64,000 nt of DNA from Arcanobacterium haemolyticum DSM 20595 (GCF_000092365.1 NC_014218.1:1302001-1366000); one strand, 5' to 3'; positions 48,060 through 58,040 are shown, numbered from the stretch's first letter. Notes: a model not told the origin generated them from the letters alone. Program-made: numbers and translations.

Positions 48060-48821
48060 CTAAACCAGTTCAACCACGTCCGCGATCGAATCGTGAACGA
48101 AATCCGGACGGAACGGGAACTTCTCAATATCCTTACGCTTCGTAGAACCGGTCAAAACCAGGTGGGTCTGCAAACCGGTCTCTACGCCAGCGAGCACGTC
48201 CGTATCCATCCGGTCCCCAACAATCGCCGTAGATTCCGAATGCGCCCCAATCTTGTTCAAACCATTGCGCAACATCACCGGATTCGGCTTGCCCACGAAG
48301 AACGGCGAACGCCCCGTGGCCTTCTCAATCAACGCAGCCACAGCGCCCGTAGCTGGAATATCGCCCTCGGCAGAAGGCCCCGTGTTATCAGGGTTCGTTG
48401 CGATAAACCGCGCCCCATCCTGAATCAGCCGAATCGCCTTGGTGATCGCATCGAACGAATAATTCCGAGTCTCCCCCAACACAACAAACTCGGGCTTCAC
48501 GTCAGTCATCACAAAGCCTTCTTCATACAACGCGGTAGTCAACCCGGCTTCGCCAACCACGTATGCTCGCCGGTCCTCAGACTGATGCGCCAAGAAATGC
48601 GCGGTAGCCAACGCGGACGTCCAAATATTATCCTCAGAAACATCCAACCCAGACATCCGCAACCGCTCCGCCAAATCGCGTTCGGTGAAAATCGAATTGT
48701 TGGTCAGAATCAGATGAGGGATCTCTTCAGCCTGCAACTTCCCCAAGAACTCAGCAGCGCCCGGAAGCGCCTTTCCTTCGTGCACCAGCACGCCATCCAT
48801 ATCAATAAGCCATGATTTCAT
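48060..48821 (-). CDS. HAD-IIA family phosphatase (NagD-like)
   Basis: 253 residues of the haloacid-dehalogenase superfamily, type IIA cap. Motif I DMDGVLVHEG, motif II LILTNNS, motif III Lys in GKPNPVML and motif IV VGDRMDTDV are all present. Substrate probably a sugar phosphate or nucleotide; undetermined. ATG 48821 was chosen because the conserved KSWLIDMDG begins there. The 160 bases between it and smpB hold no gene. Confidence 0.9.
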   Translation of the reverse strand: MKSWLIDMDGVLVHEGKALPGAAEFLGKLQAEEIPHLILTNNSIFTERDLAERLRMSGLDVSEDNIWTSALATAHFLAHQSEDRRAYVVGEAGLTTALYEEGFVMTDVKPEFVVLGETRNYSFDAITKAIRLIQDGARFIATNPDNTGPSAEGDIPATGAVAALIEKATGRSPFFVGKPNPVMLRNGLNKIGAHSESTAIVGDRMDTDVLAGVETGLQTHLVLTGSTKRKDIEKFPFRPDFVHDSIADVVELV

Positions 48822-48978
48822 ACTTCTAGGCTTACCATAGGCGCGCACGTGGCGATGGGTTTTTCGGTATTAAGCGAACACTTGTGCATTCAGTTTGCAT
48901 TTTTGGGCACGTTCGCCCCGATTCACCGGAAAATTAGCCAAAAATGCAAAGTGAGTGCACGCAGGTCCACTGAAAAAC

Positions 48979-49527
48979 TTAACGTTGCTTCCTCCGCGCA
49001 TCGCTCATCGCCCGCTGAGCATCGCGCTCATCTTGGCGGCGCCGCAACGTTTCGCGCTTGTCCCATTCTTGCTTGCCGTGGGCCAGGGCGATTTCAAGTT
49101 TTGCCCGCCCGCCCAGGAAGTAGAGTTCGAGCGGCACGATTGTGGTGCCTTTGGCTTTGACTTTCACGCCGAGTTCGCGCAATTCGTGGCCGTGCAGGAG
49201 CAGTTTCCGCTTGGCAGTTGGCTTGTGGTTAGTCCACGAGCCCATGGCATACACGGGGATGTTCATGCCAACAACCCAGGCTTCGCCGGAGCGGTCGATT
49301 TCAATCCAGGCTTCGGTGAGCGATGCGCGCCCGAGCCGTAGCGCCTTAACTTCCGTCCCTGACAAAACCAGGCCGGCTTCGAACACATCGTCAATAAAGT
49401 AATCGTGACGCGCCTTTTTATTGCGCGCAATTACCTGCTTGGCATCGGCGGCAGCTTTTGCTTTTTGGGCCTGGGTGAGCTTGCCGGGTTTCTGTGCGGC
49501 GGAGTTTTTCGCGGCTTTCTTTGCCAT
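48979..49527 (-). CDS. smpB: SsrA-binding protein
   Basis: 182 residues. Binds tmRNA and delivers it to stalled ribosomes. Core text NKKARHDYFIDDVFEAGLVLSGTEVKALR, then GMNIPVYAMGSWTNHKPTAKRKLLLH and the basic tail KRETLRRRQDERDAQRAMSDARRK. An extra Ala/Lys-rich N-terminal extension of about 30 residues precedes the core, as in some actinobacteria. 15 bases after the M23 peptidase stop; same strand as ftsEX. Confidence 0.96.
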   Translation of the reverse strand: MAKKAAKNSAAQKPGKLTQAQKAKAAADAKQVIARNKKARHDYFIDDVFEAGLVLSGTEVKALRLGRASLTEAWIEIDRSGEAWVVGMNIPVYAMGSWTNHKPTAKRKLLLHGHELRELGVKVKAKGTTIVPLELYFLGGRAKLEIALAHGKQEWDKRETLRRRQDERDAQRAMSDARRKQR

Positions 49528-49545
49528 CATCTCTCCTTTACTTGG

Positions 49546-50829
49546 TTAGAAGCCTGGTAGCCCCATTGGGTTGATAGCCGTACCATTCTGCCATACTTCG
49601 AAGTGGACGTGGCAACCAGTGACGCGCCCGGTTGCGCCCGTGAGCCCAATCAGGTCGCCTTGATTGAGCCGTTGCCCTGGCGATACTTTGATTGCAGAAA
49701 GGTGCATGTAGGCGGTCACGTACGATGCGCCGTTGCGGATTCCGTGGTTGACGTACACGATGTTTCCGCCGCCGTAATCGAATTCTGTGCTTGCGACTGT
49801 TCCGGACGCCGCCGCGTATTGTGGGTTTCCGCAGGCGGAGGAAAGATCTACTCCGTAGTGCATGCTTCGGTAGTTTCCGAGTGGGTAGACGCGCATTCCG
49901 AACGGTGACGTCACCACCAGCGGCCCTGGGATTGGCGGGTTGAGCCAGCCTCCTCCAGTTACTGCTGGTGCCGACTTTTGTTGACGGCGCCGTTCCGCTT
50001 CTGCCCTGCGGTTTTCTTCGTCAATGGCCGCGATTCGGCTGGCAGTTGCTTGTTGTTCTTGGGCAATTTGCGCTAGCGATCCTTCAACATCGTGTTTGCG
50101 TTGTTCTAGTTCGCTTTGTTTTGCGGTGATGGACGATTCGAGGTTGAGAAGTTCAGTTTTACGGGCTTCCGCTTCGTTTTTAGCAGAATTTTTGGCGACG
50201 ACGATCGCGTCCGATTCCGCCTTCAATTCTGCTACTCGTTCTTCTACAGCTTCTTGGCGTGACTGATGGTTTTTGGATCGAGCAACGGATTGTGAGAGTT
50301 CGGTGAGCGCGGCGGTTTGGGTACGTGTAACGGCAGCATTGACGCGGTAGGCGTTGGTGAATTCTTCTGCGGATGCTGATCCCATCACAAGATCCAGAGC
50401 GGATGGCATCGTTTCACCACGGTAGGTGGCGCGAGCAATTTCGGCCAGGGTTTGCCGGGTTTGCTTCGCGGCTTTCGAAGAATCAGAGAGCTCGCCTGCG
50501 ATTCCTCGCAGTTCTTCTTGGGCTGACGAAAGAAGTGCAGTATTCGCTTGTGCTTGGCGTTCTGCCGAAGCCAACTCGTTTTCTGCTTGGGCTAGTTCTG
50601 CTTCCACTCCAGGAATCCGCGCACGAGTTTTCTCCAGTTCAAGAAAAGCTTCTTGAAGATTGGCATCCAAGCCTTCCAAAGATGATTTGATTTCATTCGC
50701 TTTCGCAGCATTCTGTTGCTGTTTATCTACCAGATCCTGCCGTTCATCACCCCACGCAGGGAATGCGAATCCAGCCACCACCACAGTGATGGCGGAAACG
50801 AACGCAATAGACCGACGTCGAAAACTCAT
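49546..50829 (-). CDS. Secreted M23 peptidase with coiled coil, FtsEX partner
   Basis: 427 residues: N-terminal signal peptide (RRSIAFVSAITVVVAGFAFPAWG), a long coiled coil (about 35-270), and a C-terminal M23 domain from about 310 (YRSMHYGVDLSSACGNPQ; HVHFEVWQNG) that keeps the zinc ligands HxxxD and HxH. Organisation is that of EnvC/PcsB-RipC type proteins that FtsEX switches on to split septal peptidoglycan. ATG 50829 lies two bases after the ftsX stop, supporting co-regulation. Confidence 0.9.
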   Translation of the reverse strand: MSFRRRSIAFVSAITVVVAGFAFPAWGDERQDLVDKQQQNAAKANEIKSSLEGLDANLQEAFLELEKTRARIPGVEAELAQAENELASAERQAQANTALLSSAQEELRGIAGELSDSSKAAKQTRQTLAEIARATYRGETMPSALDLVMGSASAEEFTNAYRVNAAVTRTQTAALTELSQSVARSKNHQSRQEAVEERVAELKAESDAIVVAKNSAKNEAEARKTELLNLESSITAKQSELEQRKHDVEGSLAQIAQEQQATASRIAAIDEENRRAEAERRRQQKSAPAVTGGGWLNPPIPGPLVVTSPFGMRVYPLGNYRSMHYGVDLSSACGNPQYAAASGTVASTEFDYGGGNIVYVNHGIRNGASYVTAYMHLSAIKVSPGQRLNQGDLIGLTGATGRVTGCHVHFEVWQNGTAINPMGLPGF

Positions 50830-50831
50830 AA

Positions 50832-51746
50832 TCAGACCTTCGTGTACCGGCGCAACGCGAGGAACGATGCCACCGCGGAAATGACGATCGCGGCAAGGAG
50901 AAGCCATGGGGCTAGCATGAGGACGTCGTGGGACGAGACGATCTTGAGCCACGAATCCGCAAACCATTGGTGAACGAAGAATTCAACCACCACGTAAAGA
51001 CCGCCGATGGCCAAAAGCGCGCCGATCAGCGATGAGATCACGCCTTCTAGAATGAACGGCGCTTGGATAAAGGCGTTGGATGCGCCCACGTAACGCATGA
51101 TTTCCGTTTCGTTCCGGCGGAACATGGCGGAGAGGCGAATCGTGGCCGGAATCAGGAGCAGGGAGACGACGATCATGATGCCTGCCAGGATTGTGGCGAT
51201 CAGCGTGAACCGGTTCAGCATGTTGAACAACGGCTTGAGCTGTTCACGTTGATCAATCACTGATTCTACGCCGGGGCGGCCGGAGAGCATTTCGGATACC
51301 ACGGCGATGTCGTCTTCATCCGGATTCGCCAACTTCAAACGGAAGGACGGCTGCATAAGATCGGCATCGATTGTATCGGCCCATGTGGTGCCTTCCAACT
51401 GTTCACGGAAGGCCTTGTAGGCGTCTTCTTTCGTTTCGAAGTAGACGCGTTCGATATGCTTCGATACTTCACCCTTTTCTAAGAACTTACGCAATTCGGT
51501 TATTTGCGCATCGCTTGCTTCACCTGCGGCACACGCGGCACTGGTGGATTGAGGCGGGCACATGAAGACGGAGACTTCAACCTTGTCATACCAATCGTTC
51601 TTCGCAGATTCGATCTGCTTTTGGAATAGAATCGCAGCGCCCACAAACAGTAACGATACGAAGGTCACGAGCACAACAGACGCCATCATCGACGTATTCT
51701 TGCGCAAGCCCTTCCAAACCTGAGAAAAGATAAACCCAATCCGCAT
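50832..51746 (-). CDS. ftsX: Cell division protein FtsX
   Basis: 304 residues: one N-terminal helix (SMMASVVLVTFVSLLFVGAAIL), an extracytoplasmic domain with two Cys (FMCPPQSTSAACAAG), then three helices with the permease-like C-terminus. Forms the membrane part of FtsEX, activating the peptidoglycan hydrolase encoded next. Its ATG shares one base with the ftsE stop. Confidence 0.95.
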   Translation of the reverse strand: MRIGFIFSQVWKGLRKNTSMMASVVLVTFVSLLFVGAAILFQKQIESAKNDWYDKVEVSVFMCPPQSTSAACAAGEASDAQITELRKFLEKGEVSKHIERVYFETKEDAYKAFREQLEGTTWADTIDADLMQPSFRLKLANPDEDDIAVVSEMLSGRPGVESVIDQREQLKPLFNMLNRFTLIATILAGIMIVVSLLLIPATIRLSAMFRRNETEIMRYVGASNAFIQAPFILEGVISSLIGALLAIGGLYVVVEFFVHQWFADSWLKIVSSHDVLMLAPWLLLAAIVISAVASFLALRRYTKV

Positions 51747-52435
51747 CAGCGAGCACCTCCGTATTGGCCGCGTTCTTGATCGCGAGTCATCTGCCCATCA
51801 ACAAGTTCTACAACACGCTTGCGCAACTGGTTCACGATTTCCTGATCGTGGGTGGCCATCACAACTGTTGTGCCCTGGCGATTAATCCGATCTAGCAACC
51901 GCATAATACCCAGCGCAGTGTTGTGATCGAGGTTTCCGGTAGGTTCGTCTGCTAGCAAGATTTCTGGGCGGTTCACCATTGCGCGCGCGATTGCCACGCG
52001 TTGCTTTTCACCACCAGATAGTTCGTGCATGCCACGTTTTTCTTTGCCTTCTAGGCCCACAAGTTCAAGCACTTGCGGTACTTCTTTCATGATGGCGTGG
52101 CGTGGGCGCCCGATTACTTTCATGGCCAGAGCCACGTTATCGAATACGTTTTTATCGCTGAGCAGGCGGAAATCTTGGAAAACGGTTCCGATCTTGCGGC
52201 GCAAAAAAGGCGCACGCCGGCTGGAAATCCCGGAAAGATCCTTACCTAGCACGTGGATTCGCCCGGACGTTGGGCGTTCTTCAGCCAAGATCAGGCTAAG
52301 CAACGTTGATTTGCCTGAACCGGAGGCGCCAACAAGGAACACAAAATCGCCACGTTCAATATTCAGGCTTACCTGATCGAGGGCTGGTGCGGCCCCGCGG
52401 GCGTACACCTTTGTAACGTTTTCAAACGTAATCAT
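51746..52435 (-). CDS. ftsE: Cell division ATP-binding protein FtsE
   Basis: 229 residues, single ABC domain: Walker A GASGSGKSTLLSL, signature LSGGEKQRVAIARAM, Walker B ILLADEPTGNLD and H-loop ATHDQE. Drives FtsX. First gene of ftsE-ftsX-M23(-smpB). A 112-base gap without features separates it from prfB. Confidence 0.96.
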   Translation of the reverse strand: MITFENVTKVYARGAAPALDQVSLNIERGDFVFLVGASGSGKSTLLSLILAEERPTSGRIHVLGKDLSGISSRRAPFLRRKIGTVFQDFRLLSDKNVFDNVALAMKVIGRPRHAIMKEVPQVLELVGLEGKEKRGMHELSGGEKQRVAIARAMVNRPEILLADEPTGNLDHNTALGIMRLLDRINRQGTTVVMATHDQEIVNQLRKRVVELVDGQMTRDQERGQYGGAR

Positions 52436-52547
52436 GAACTAGACACAATCTACTTCGGGTACATACCCTGTCTAGCCTAGTAGATTGTAGCGGCGAATCA
52501 CAGAGATGACGCGCCGCTACACTATAAAAAACTGCGAAAATGCGTGA

Positions 52548-53678
52548 TTATTCTTCAATGTGCATTTGCCCGTGACGCCAGCGAATACCGGCATCGATGA
52601 AGCCGTCAATATCGCCATCGAATACAGATTCGGTGTTACCAACTTCAAAGCCGGTGCGCAGATCCTTCACCATCTGGTAGGGGTGCAGAACATAGGATCG
52701 CATCTGATCGCCCCATGCGCCCTTCACATCACCAGCGAGTTCCTTCTTGATCGCGGCTTCTTCTTCGTGGCGCTTTTGCAAGAGGCGGGACTGAAGAACG
52801 CGCAGGGCCGCTGCACGGTTTTGGATCTGGGATTTTTCATCCTGCATGGATACCACGATGCCGGTTGGAATGTGCGTCATTCGAACTGCGGAATCGGTGG
52901 TGTTAACGGACTGACCCCCTGGGCCGGAGGAACGGAACACATCGATCTTGAGTTCGCTTTCCGGAATGTCGATGTGATCGGTGGTTTCGATCAGTGGAAT
53001 AACTTCGACGGCGGCAAACGAGGTTTGGCGGCGGCCTTGGTTATCGAATGGGGAGATACGAACGAGGCGGTGTGTACCTGCTTCTACGGAGAGTGTTCCG
53101 TAGGCGTATGGTGCGGAGACTTCGAACGTGGTGGACTTGATACCTGCTTCTTCCGCGTAGGACGTATCCATTACCTTAGTCTTGTAGCCGCGGCGTTCTG
53201 CCCAGCGGAGGTACATGCGTTGGAGCATTTGGGCCCAGTCCGCAGCATCCACGCCGCCGGCGCCGGACCGGATGGTGACAACCGCATCGCGTTCATCGTA
53301 TTCGCCTGAGAGCAGGGTTTTGATTTCAAGTTCGGATAGATCGGTGCGTACGCGTTCGAGTTCGCCATCGACTTCCGCGAACAGTTCTGCTCCCATAGCA
53401 GCATCCGATTCGGATTCTTCCACGGCCATGTCATACAGCGTTTCGAGGTCTGCTACGCGTTCGCCCATTTTTACAACGCGATCGAGTTCGGATTGCGCAT
53501 GGGAGAGCTGCGAGGTGACGCCTTGAGCTTTTTCTGGATCGTCCCAGAGATCAGGCGCGCCGGATTGTTCGGTGAGGTCGGCGATCTTCGTTTGCAAAGC
53601 GGTAACGTCAGTTACTGCTTCGATCTGCGAGTAGGATCGGCGGAGTTCTTCTATTTCAGCTTGATAATCAGTTGCCAC
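52548..53678 (-). CDS. prfB: Peptide chain release factor 2
   Basis: 376 residues. Recognises UAA/UGA and hydrolyses peptidyl-tRNA. GGQ motif in [19 protein letters not shown]; stop-codon-reading SPF in [11 protein letters not shown]. The frame is continuous from ATG 53678, so the RF2 programmed frameshift of many bacteria is absent, as is common in actinobacteria. Confidence 0.95.
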   Translation of the reverse strand: MATDYQAEIEELRRSYSQIEAVTDVTALQTKIADLTEQSGAPDLWDDPEKAQGVTSQLSHAQSELDRVVKMGERVADLETLYDMAVEESESDAAMGAELFAEVDGELERVRTDLSELEIKTLLSGEYDERDAVVTIRSGAGGVDAADWAQMLQRMYLRWAERRGYKTKVMDTSYAEEAGIKSTTFEVSAPYAYGTLSVEAGTHRLVRISPFDNQGRRQTSFAAVEVIPLIETTDHIDIPESELKIDVFRSSGPGGQSVNTTDSAVRMTHIPTGIVVSMQDEKSQIQNRAAALRVLQSRLLQKRHEEEAAIKKELAGDVKGAWGDQMRSYVLHPYQMVKDLRTGFEVGNTESVFDGDIDGFIDAGIRWRHGQMHIEE

Positions 53679-53693
53679 GGGGTTAAGTCTACG

Positions 53694-54110
53694 CTATTGG
53701 GTGGGGGTGATTCTTAGTCGTGCGAACGAGGTTGCACACATTTCTACGTTTGAGGCGAAGTTGAGGAACGTGGGGAGCATGGGTATCGATGTGGTTTGGC
53801 AGAGTGTTATCACCACGTTTTCGCCCTTTACTCCGGTTGGTTCGTGGATTGTTGCGTGGGCACGTTCCGCGAGCGCATGGGCGTGTTCAGTGAGGTCTGG
53901 TGGCGCATAGTCGATATTTCCGGTTGCATAATAGCGTGCATCGTCGATTCGTTGTGCAAGCGCGAGCGCGGCGGAATCGGCGTGCGCTAGGAGTTCTTTG
54001 CGTTCGTTGTGGAGGTGTGCGGCGCTTCCGATCAGGAGCGCGAGCGCTATCACGAATACCCAGATTCCGAGTCCGAGGATGATGAGGTTTCCTTCTTCTT
54101 TCGTTTTCAT
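53694..54110 (-). CDS. TadG-like / pilus assembly Flp-operon protein
   Basis: 138 residues: an N-terminal helix (NLIILGLGIWVFVIALALLIGSA) and a soluble domain (HADSAALALAQRIDDARYY) of the type called Rv3654c-like or TadG-like, ending the Tad cluster. ATG 54110 overlaps the preceding TadE stop (ATGA). Confidence 0.7.
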   Translation of the reverse strand: MKTKEEGNLIILGLGIWVFVIALALLIGSAAHLHNERKELLAHADSAALALAQRIDDARYYATGNIDYAPPDLTEHAHALAERAHATIHEPTGVKGENVVITLCQTTSIPMLPTFLNFASNVEMCATSFARLRITPTQ

Positions 54111-54541
54111 GGCATTTCCCGGTATTGATCGACAGTCATGGTGTGGTGTGCTTCCACGTGGGTTACGATTCCGATAGCGGGCAACGTGACGGGTGCGCTT
54201 ACACTCACGGTGATCTGGCCACCTGGGGTGAGGCAGGGTTCGTGGGTACACAACGTGTCCACGGTGAGCGGTTCGGTTCGCTTTCGCATCGTCCACACCT
54301 CGTGTGCGATACGTTCCGTTTCGGTTGGGATTGATAACGACGACGTTCGTACGGCTTCTCGAACTGCATCCCGGGCCGCTGCTTCGGCGCTGAAGCGGGC
54401 GCTTAAGATCGTGCTCAACGACATGATGAGGATGAGTGCTGGCCCAACGATAATCACGATGATGCCAACGAATTCGATAAGCGCATTTCCTGGTTCTTTT
54501 CTCTTTGTTGGCGTTTGGCTATTCAATTGGCGCACGTGCAC
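54107..54541 (-). CDS. TadE-like pseudopilin
   Basis: 144 residues with the TadE signature GNALIEFVGIIVIIVGPALILIMSL (a Glu inside the first helix, prepilin-peptidase type) and a short extracellular part holding two Cys. Overlaps the previous frame by 23 bases. Confidence 0.8.
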   Translation of the reverse strand: MHVRQLNSQTPTKRKEPGNALIEFVGIIVIIVGPALILIMSLSTILSARFSAEAAARDAVREAVRTSSLSIPTETERIAHEVWTMRKRTEPLTVDTLCTHEPCLTPGGQITVSVSAPVTLPAIGIVTHVEAHHTMTVDQYREMP

Positions 54542-54884
54542 TCACCTCGATGGTGATTGGTAGGATGAGGCCGAATACGGGTGCGCGAGCTGTTGCGCTC
54601 ACGTCTACCCAATCAGACCCGTATGTCACCACGATGTTGTTCGCGTAACTGGCCGGCAACGTGGCCGTGATGAGTTCGGCTGTGCGGGCGTGCGCGATTT
54701 CTTCGTTTGATCCGTCAAGTCCCGCAATTCGGGCTCCTAGTGCAACAGAATCGTTCATGACTTCGCGAGCGAACCACGTGAATCCAATTCCCATAACTGT
54801 CAACACAACCAACAAAAGAAGGCCCACGGTTGCCACAAAACCAACAACCGCATTGCCGTCTTCATGCGTACGTTGTGGCTTCAC
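54519..54884 (-). CDS. TadE/TadG-like small membrane protein
   Basis: 121 residues: EDGNAVVGFVATVGLLLLVVLTVMG then a short soluble domain. The Gly-Asn-Ala entry into the helix matches TadE-type minor pilins, though the usual Glu is replaced by Gly/Val. Tight overlap with neighbours on both sides (4 and 23 bases) shows one operon. Confidence 0.7.
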   Translation of the reverse strand: MKPQRTHEDGNAVVGFVATVGLLLLVVLTVMGIGFTWFAREVMNDSVALGARIAGLDGSNEEIAHARTAELITATLPASYANNIVVTYGSDWVDVSATARAPVFGLILPITIEVSARAPIE

Positions 54885-55090
54885 GAGATATCTGTAACCC
54901 GGCTTATCGCTTCCTCAAATAAGTTGGTGAGCGCCGGTCCAACAATTGCCCACAACATCACTACGAGTGCGGCCGTCATGAGCGTAATCATCACCCACCC
55001 AGGTACATCGCCTCGCTCGCGTTTGTGCATTCGAGGCGTTGCTATGGCGTCAATCATTCGCAGATATAACTGGCGGATCGTGTTCTTCAT
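54881..55090 (-). CDS. Flp-type major pilin candidate
   Basis: A 69-residue protein with a basic N-terminus, the processing-type junction RGDVPGW and one long helix (VMITLMTAALVVMLWAIVGPAL). Size and position between TadC and the TadE proteins fit the Flp pilin (DUF4244-like). AAAGGAATACC precedes the ATG. Confidence 0.72.
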   Translation of the reverse strand: MKNTIRQLYLRMIDAIATPRMHKRERGDVPGWVMITLMTAALVVMLWAIVGPALTNLFEEAISRVTDIS

Positions 55091-55111
55091 GGTATTCCTT
55101 TCGTTGAATGT

Positions 55112-55987
55112 TTACATGAATGTCAATTGGCTTAATGCCGGGAAGATGGTGAAGATAACCGTGATCGGAAGAATAAGGAACACAACCGGGATCATCATGG
55201 AAATCTCTGCCTTTCCGCCCTCTTCTAATAAATCTCGGCGGGCCGCATCACGTGCATCACGCGCCTGATTATGGAGTGTTTGCGCAAGTCCACCGCCTTG
55301 TTCCATGGCAGTGATGAGGGAGTCCGTAAAACGGGAAACGTTCTGATTTCCTGCCCGTACCGAAAGATCGCTTAAGGCTGCGGGTAACGATTTCCCTGCA
55401 TGAACATGCGCCAATGTTGTTCGCAGATGCTCTATTAGTGGGCCACTTCCTGATCGTACGGCTCGTTCGATCGCGGGCCGCACAGGTTCACCAGCACTAA
55501 CAGCTAAAGCAATCAGCTCAATGACATCTGGTAATTGAGCAGTGAGAATCCGGGATGTGGCACGTGCAGCGGTAGTCAACCGATAATCAGCCCACAAGGC
55601 GCCGCACACTCCGCCAAATCCCACAGTAGCTAGAACTGTTAATGCAGGAAATCCGCGAATAACCAGGCTCGTGCCACTCAATGCTCCGGCAATGATCCCG
55701 CCGCCTGCCCATTGAATCTGACTCAAACGAAAAGCAGACACACTCCCATGCCCAACAACACCCAACCGCCGCGCAACCGATACGTTCGTTGATCCAAGGC
55801 GTTCAACAACCCCCGCCGCGTAACCTGCTAGCCGCACACGATAAGGCATTCTGCGAGTACGAACATCCCGCGAAGCCGCATGGCTAATAATCCGAGTTGT
55901 AAGAGAAACTGGAGCAGAAATAAACGCGACTATTATCGCTGCTATCCCTCCACCTATCACGCAACCGACAACAATATAAGCAATCAT
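55112..55987 (-). CDS. tadC: Tad secretion inner-membrane protein TadC (T2SSF)
   Basis: 291 residues, GspF/T2SSF domain with LIALAVSAGEPVRPAIERA and FTDSLITAMEQGGGLAQTLHNQARDARDAARRD before the last two helices. Works with TadB as the pilus assembly platform. Overlaps tadB by 4 bases. Confidence 0.88.
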   Translation of the reverse strand: MIAYIVVGCVIGGGIAAIIVAFISAPVSLTTRIISHAASRDVRTRRMPYRVRLAGYAAGVVERLGSTNVSVARRLGVVGHGSVSAFRLSQIQWAGGGIIAGALSGTSLVIRGFPALTVLATVGFGGVCGALWADYRLTTAARATSRILTAQLPDVIELIALAVSAGEPVRPAIERAVRSGSGPLIEHLRTTLAHVHAGKSLPAALSDLSVRAGNQNVSRFTDSLITAMEQGGGLAQTLHNQARDARDAARRDLLEEGGKAEISMMIPVVFLILPITVIFTIFPALSQLTFM

Positions 55988-56796
55988 GATTCAGCCTTCG
56001 CAGGTGATGAAACAAAAACACGCGAATCAACTGTCAACTGCCCCAGCTTGATCATCGCAACGTACGCCAAAGCAGTCACGATAACCCCACCGCATAATAC
56101 TGCTATCCCAGCTGGAGAACTGAACGCTTCCACAGTTCCTGGCCGCGTTGAAAACAATCCCAGCAACGCCCACGGAGCGGCAGCCGCCATACGTGCACCA
56201 TTGACTGTCCACGATTGCCGAGCCAACAATTCGCCTCGCGCCCGATTATCTTCACGAATCACAGCCGCAAGCCTAGCCAGCATCGTTGCTAAATCACGCC
56301 CGCCCAATTCATGCGATAACCGCATCGCCTCCAACACTCGATCTGCCATCGGATCAGCAAATTCTGCCTTTAATTCATCCAACGCAGGCCCCATGCGCCC
56401 CTGCGCACGAATCATCGTGGCACACCGCGAAAATGGTTCACGCATCAACTCCGGGCCACGTTCCCCCACCATCGCCAACGATTGCGATACTGATAACCCT
56501 GCCCGCAACGATGCCACCACATCATCTAATACGTCAGGCCACGCATCCCGGCACACTTCTTCGCGGCGCCGAACCCGCGCAGATCGCCGCAACACCGGCA
56601 CTAGCCCAGCAACCACTGCACAGCACACCACGATAGGAAGTGACCGAATCAGCACGAAACTCGCCACGCCACCAGCACACGCCCATCCTGCTGATACCAC
56701 CACAGGGCGTGGGAGGAGCAGCGGACGCGGCTCCTCCCACGCCCGAAACATCAACAACATCCCGCTCCCGATCAGTGCACCGATAACGAATCCCAC
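55984..56796 (-). CDS. tadB: Tad secretion inner-membrane protein TadB (T2SSF)
   Basis: 270 residues, T2SSF domain: DVVASLRAGLSVSQSLAMVGE and RLSHELGGRDLATMLARLAAVIREDNRARGELLARQSWTVNGARM. Membrane platform partner of TadC. It starts inside the last 25 bases of tadA. Confidence 0.88.
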   Translation of the reverse strand: MGFVIGALIGSGMLLMFRAWEEPRPLLLPRPVVVSAGWACAGGVASFVLIRSLPIVVCCAVVAGLVPVLRRSARVRRREEVCRDAWPDVLDDVVASLRAGLSVSQSLAMVGERGPELMREPFSRCATMIRAQGRMGPALDELKAEFADPMADRVLEAMRLSHELGGRDLATMLARLAAVIREDNRARGELLARQSWTVNGARMAAAAPWALLGLFSTRPGTVEAFSSPAGIAVLCGGVIVTALAYVAMIKLGQLTVDSRVFVSSPAKAES

Positions 56797-58040
56797 GATC
56801 TTCCTCCCACCAGATCTGCCACATCATAGCCAGCACGCTCAAAACGTTCCCGTTGTGGGATTTCGCCGTCGGCACGGCGCAAGCCACCACCGTCGTCGTC
56901 AGTAAATAATCGAGAAATCTCCACGATGTCTCCTTCAACTCGCCCCGTCACCCCAACGATTTCCCGAACCCGGCGGCGGCCGAAACGATCGCGATGAACG
57001 TGAACTACCACGTCGATGGAACGGGCCACCGTGGGAACCACGAAACTCGCCGTCACGTTATCCCCAGCCAGCAACGGCAACACACACAACTTAGCCACAG
57101 CCTCACGTGCCGAATTCGCGTGCAACGTGCATGCCCCAGGAATCCCCGAATTAAGCGCAATCAGCAAATCAAACGCCTCAGCCTGCCGAACCTCACCAAT
57201 CACAATCCGTTCAGGACGCATACGCAACGCCTCCTTCACCAAACGACGCAACGTGATCTCACCACGATCTTCCATATTCGGAGGGCGAGTCTGCATCGCC
57301 ACCACGTCACGATGCGCAAGATTCAATTCGAACACTTCCTCCGCCGTCACAATCCGCTCCCCCGCAGGAACCGCACCCAACAACGCGCCCAAAAACGTCG
57401 TCTTCCCAGCCTGCGTTGCACCCGACACAATGATGTTCAACCCAACATCAACCGCAGCATCCAAAAACCGTGCAGCACTCTCACTCAACACGTCAGCTTC
57501 CACGAGCTCTGCCAACCTACGCGGCCGAACCACATACTTACGCACATTCACAGACCAATGGGCCCGCGTAATATCAGGAATCACCGCATGCAACCGCTCC
57601 CCCGAACGCAACGCGGCATCCACAAACGGCGACGACAAATCAAGCCTGCGCCCAGACGCACGCAACATACGTTCCACCAAATCCCGCACCTGCTGATCGC
57701 TCAACACAACGTTCGTCAGCTCACTACGCCCAGCGCGCGCTACAAAAATCTTGCCTGGTTCGTTAATCCACATCTCTTCCACTGCAGGATCATCCAACAG
57801 GCGTTGAACCGGGCCAAATCCTCCGATATCGTCCCGAAGTGCCCGGATTTCTTCTTGCTGATTTACCAACGGAATGACGCTGCCAGTAATCACCAGACTC
57901 TCATATTCCGCCAGTGCAACATCGATCAGCCGGTCAAGACCCGACATATCTTCTTGTGGATCAATACCCGATGAACGCACAAGCTCTCGCACACGGGTAT
58001 CCAGCCACGATCGCGCATCGTCCACAGCATTTCCTTCCAC
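56772..58040 (-). CDS. tadA: Tad pilus assembly ATPase TadA/CpaF
   Basis: 422 residues, secretion-ATPase fold. Walker A SGATQAGKTTFL (GxxxxGKT kept), an Asp-box-like TAEEVFELN (usually EDxxEL), RRLVKEALRMRPERIVIGEVR (Walker B with Glu) and ACTLHANSAREA (His-box). Hexameric motor for Flp pilus assembly. First gene of the cluster; no TadZ/CpaE or prepilin peptidase gene is seen here. Confidence 0.92.
   Translation of the reverse strand: MEGNAVDDARSWLDTRVRELVRSSGIDPQEDMSGLDRLIDVALAEYESLVITGSVIPLVNQQEEIRALRDDIGGFGPVQRLLDDPAVEEMWINEPGKIFVARAGRSELTNVVLSDQQVRDLVERMLRASGRRLDLSSPFVDAALRSGERLHAVIPDITRAHWSVNVRKYVVRPRRLAELVEADVLSESAARFLDAAVDVGLNIIVSGATQAGKTTFLGALLGAVPAGERIVTAEEVFELNLAHRDVVAMQTRPPNMEDRGEITLRRLVKEALRMRPERIVIGEVRQAEAFDLLIALNSGIPGACTLHANSAREAVAKLCVLPLLAGDNVTASFVVPTVARSIDVVVHVHRDRFGRRRVREIVGVTGRVEGDIVEISRLFTDDDGGGLRRADGEIPQRERFERAGYDVADLVGGRSWDSLSVH

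Noticed and set aside
52548-53678. Programmed frameshift in prfB
   Set aside because: Frame is continuous from ATG 53678; no in-frame early TGA.
56994-57974. 326-codon open frame opposite tadA
   Set aside because: Antisense shadow of a clear secretion ATPase; composition is not protein-like.
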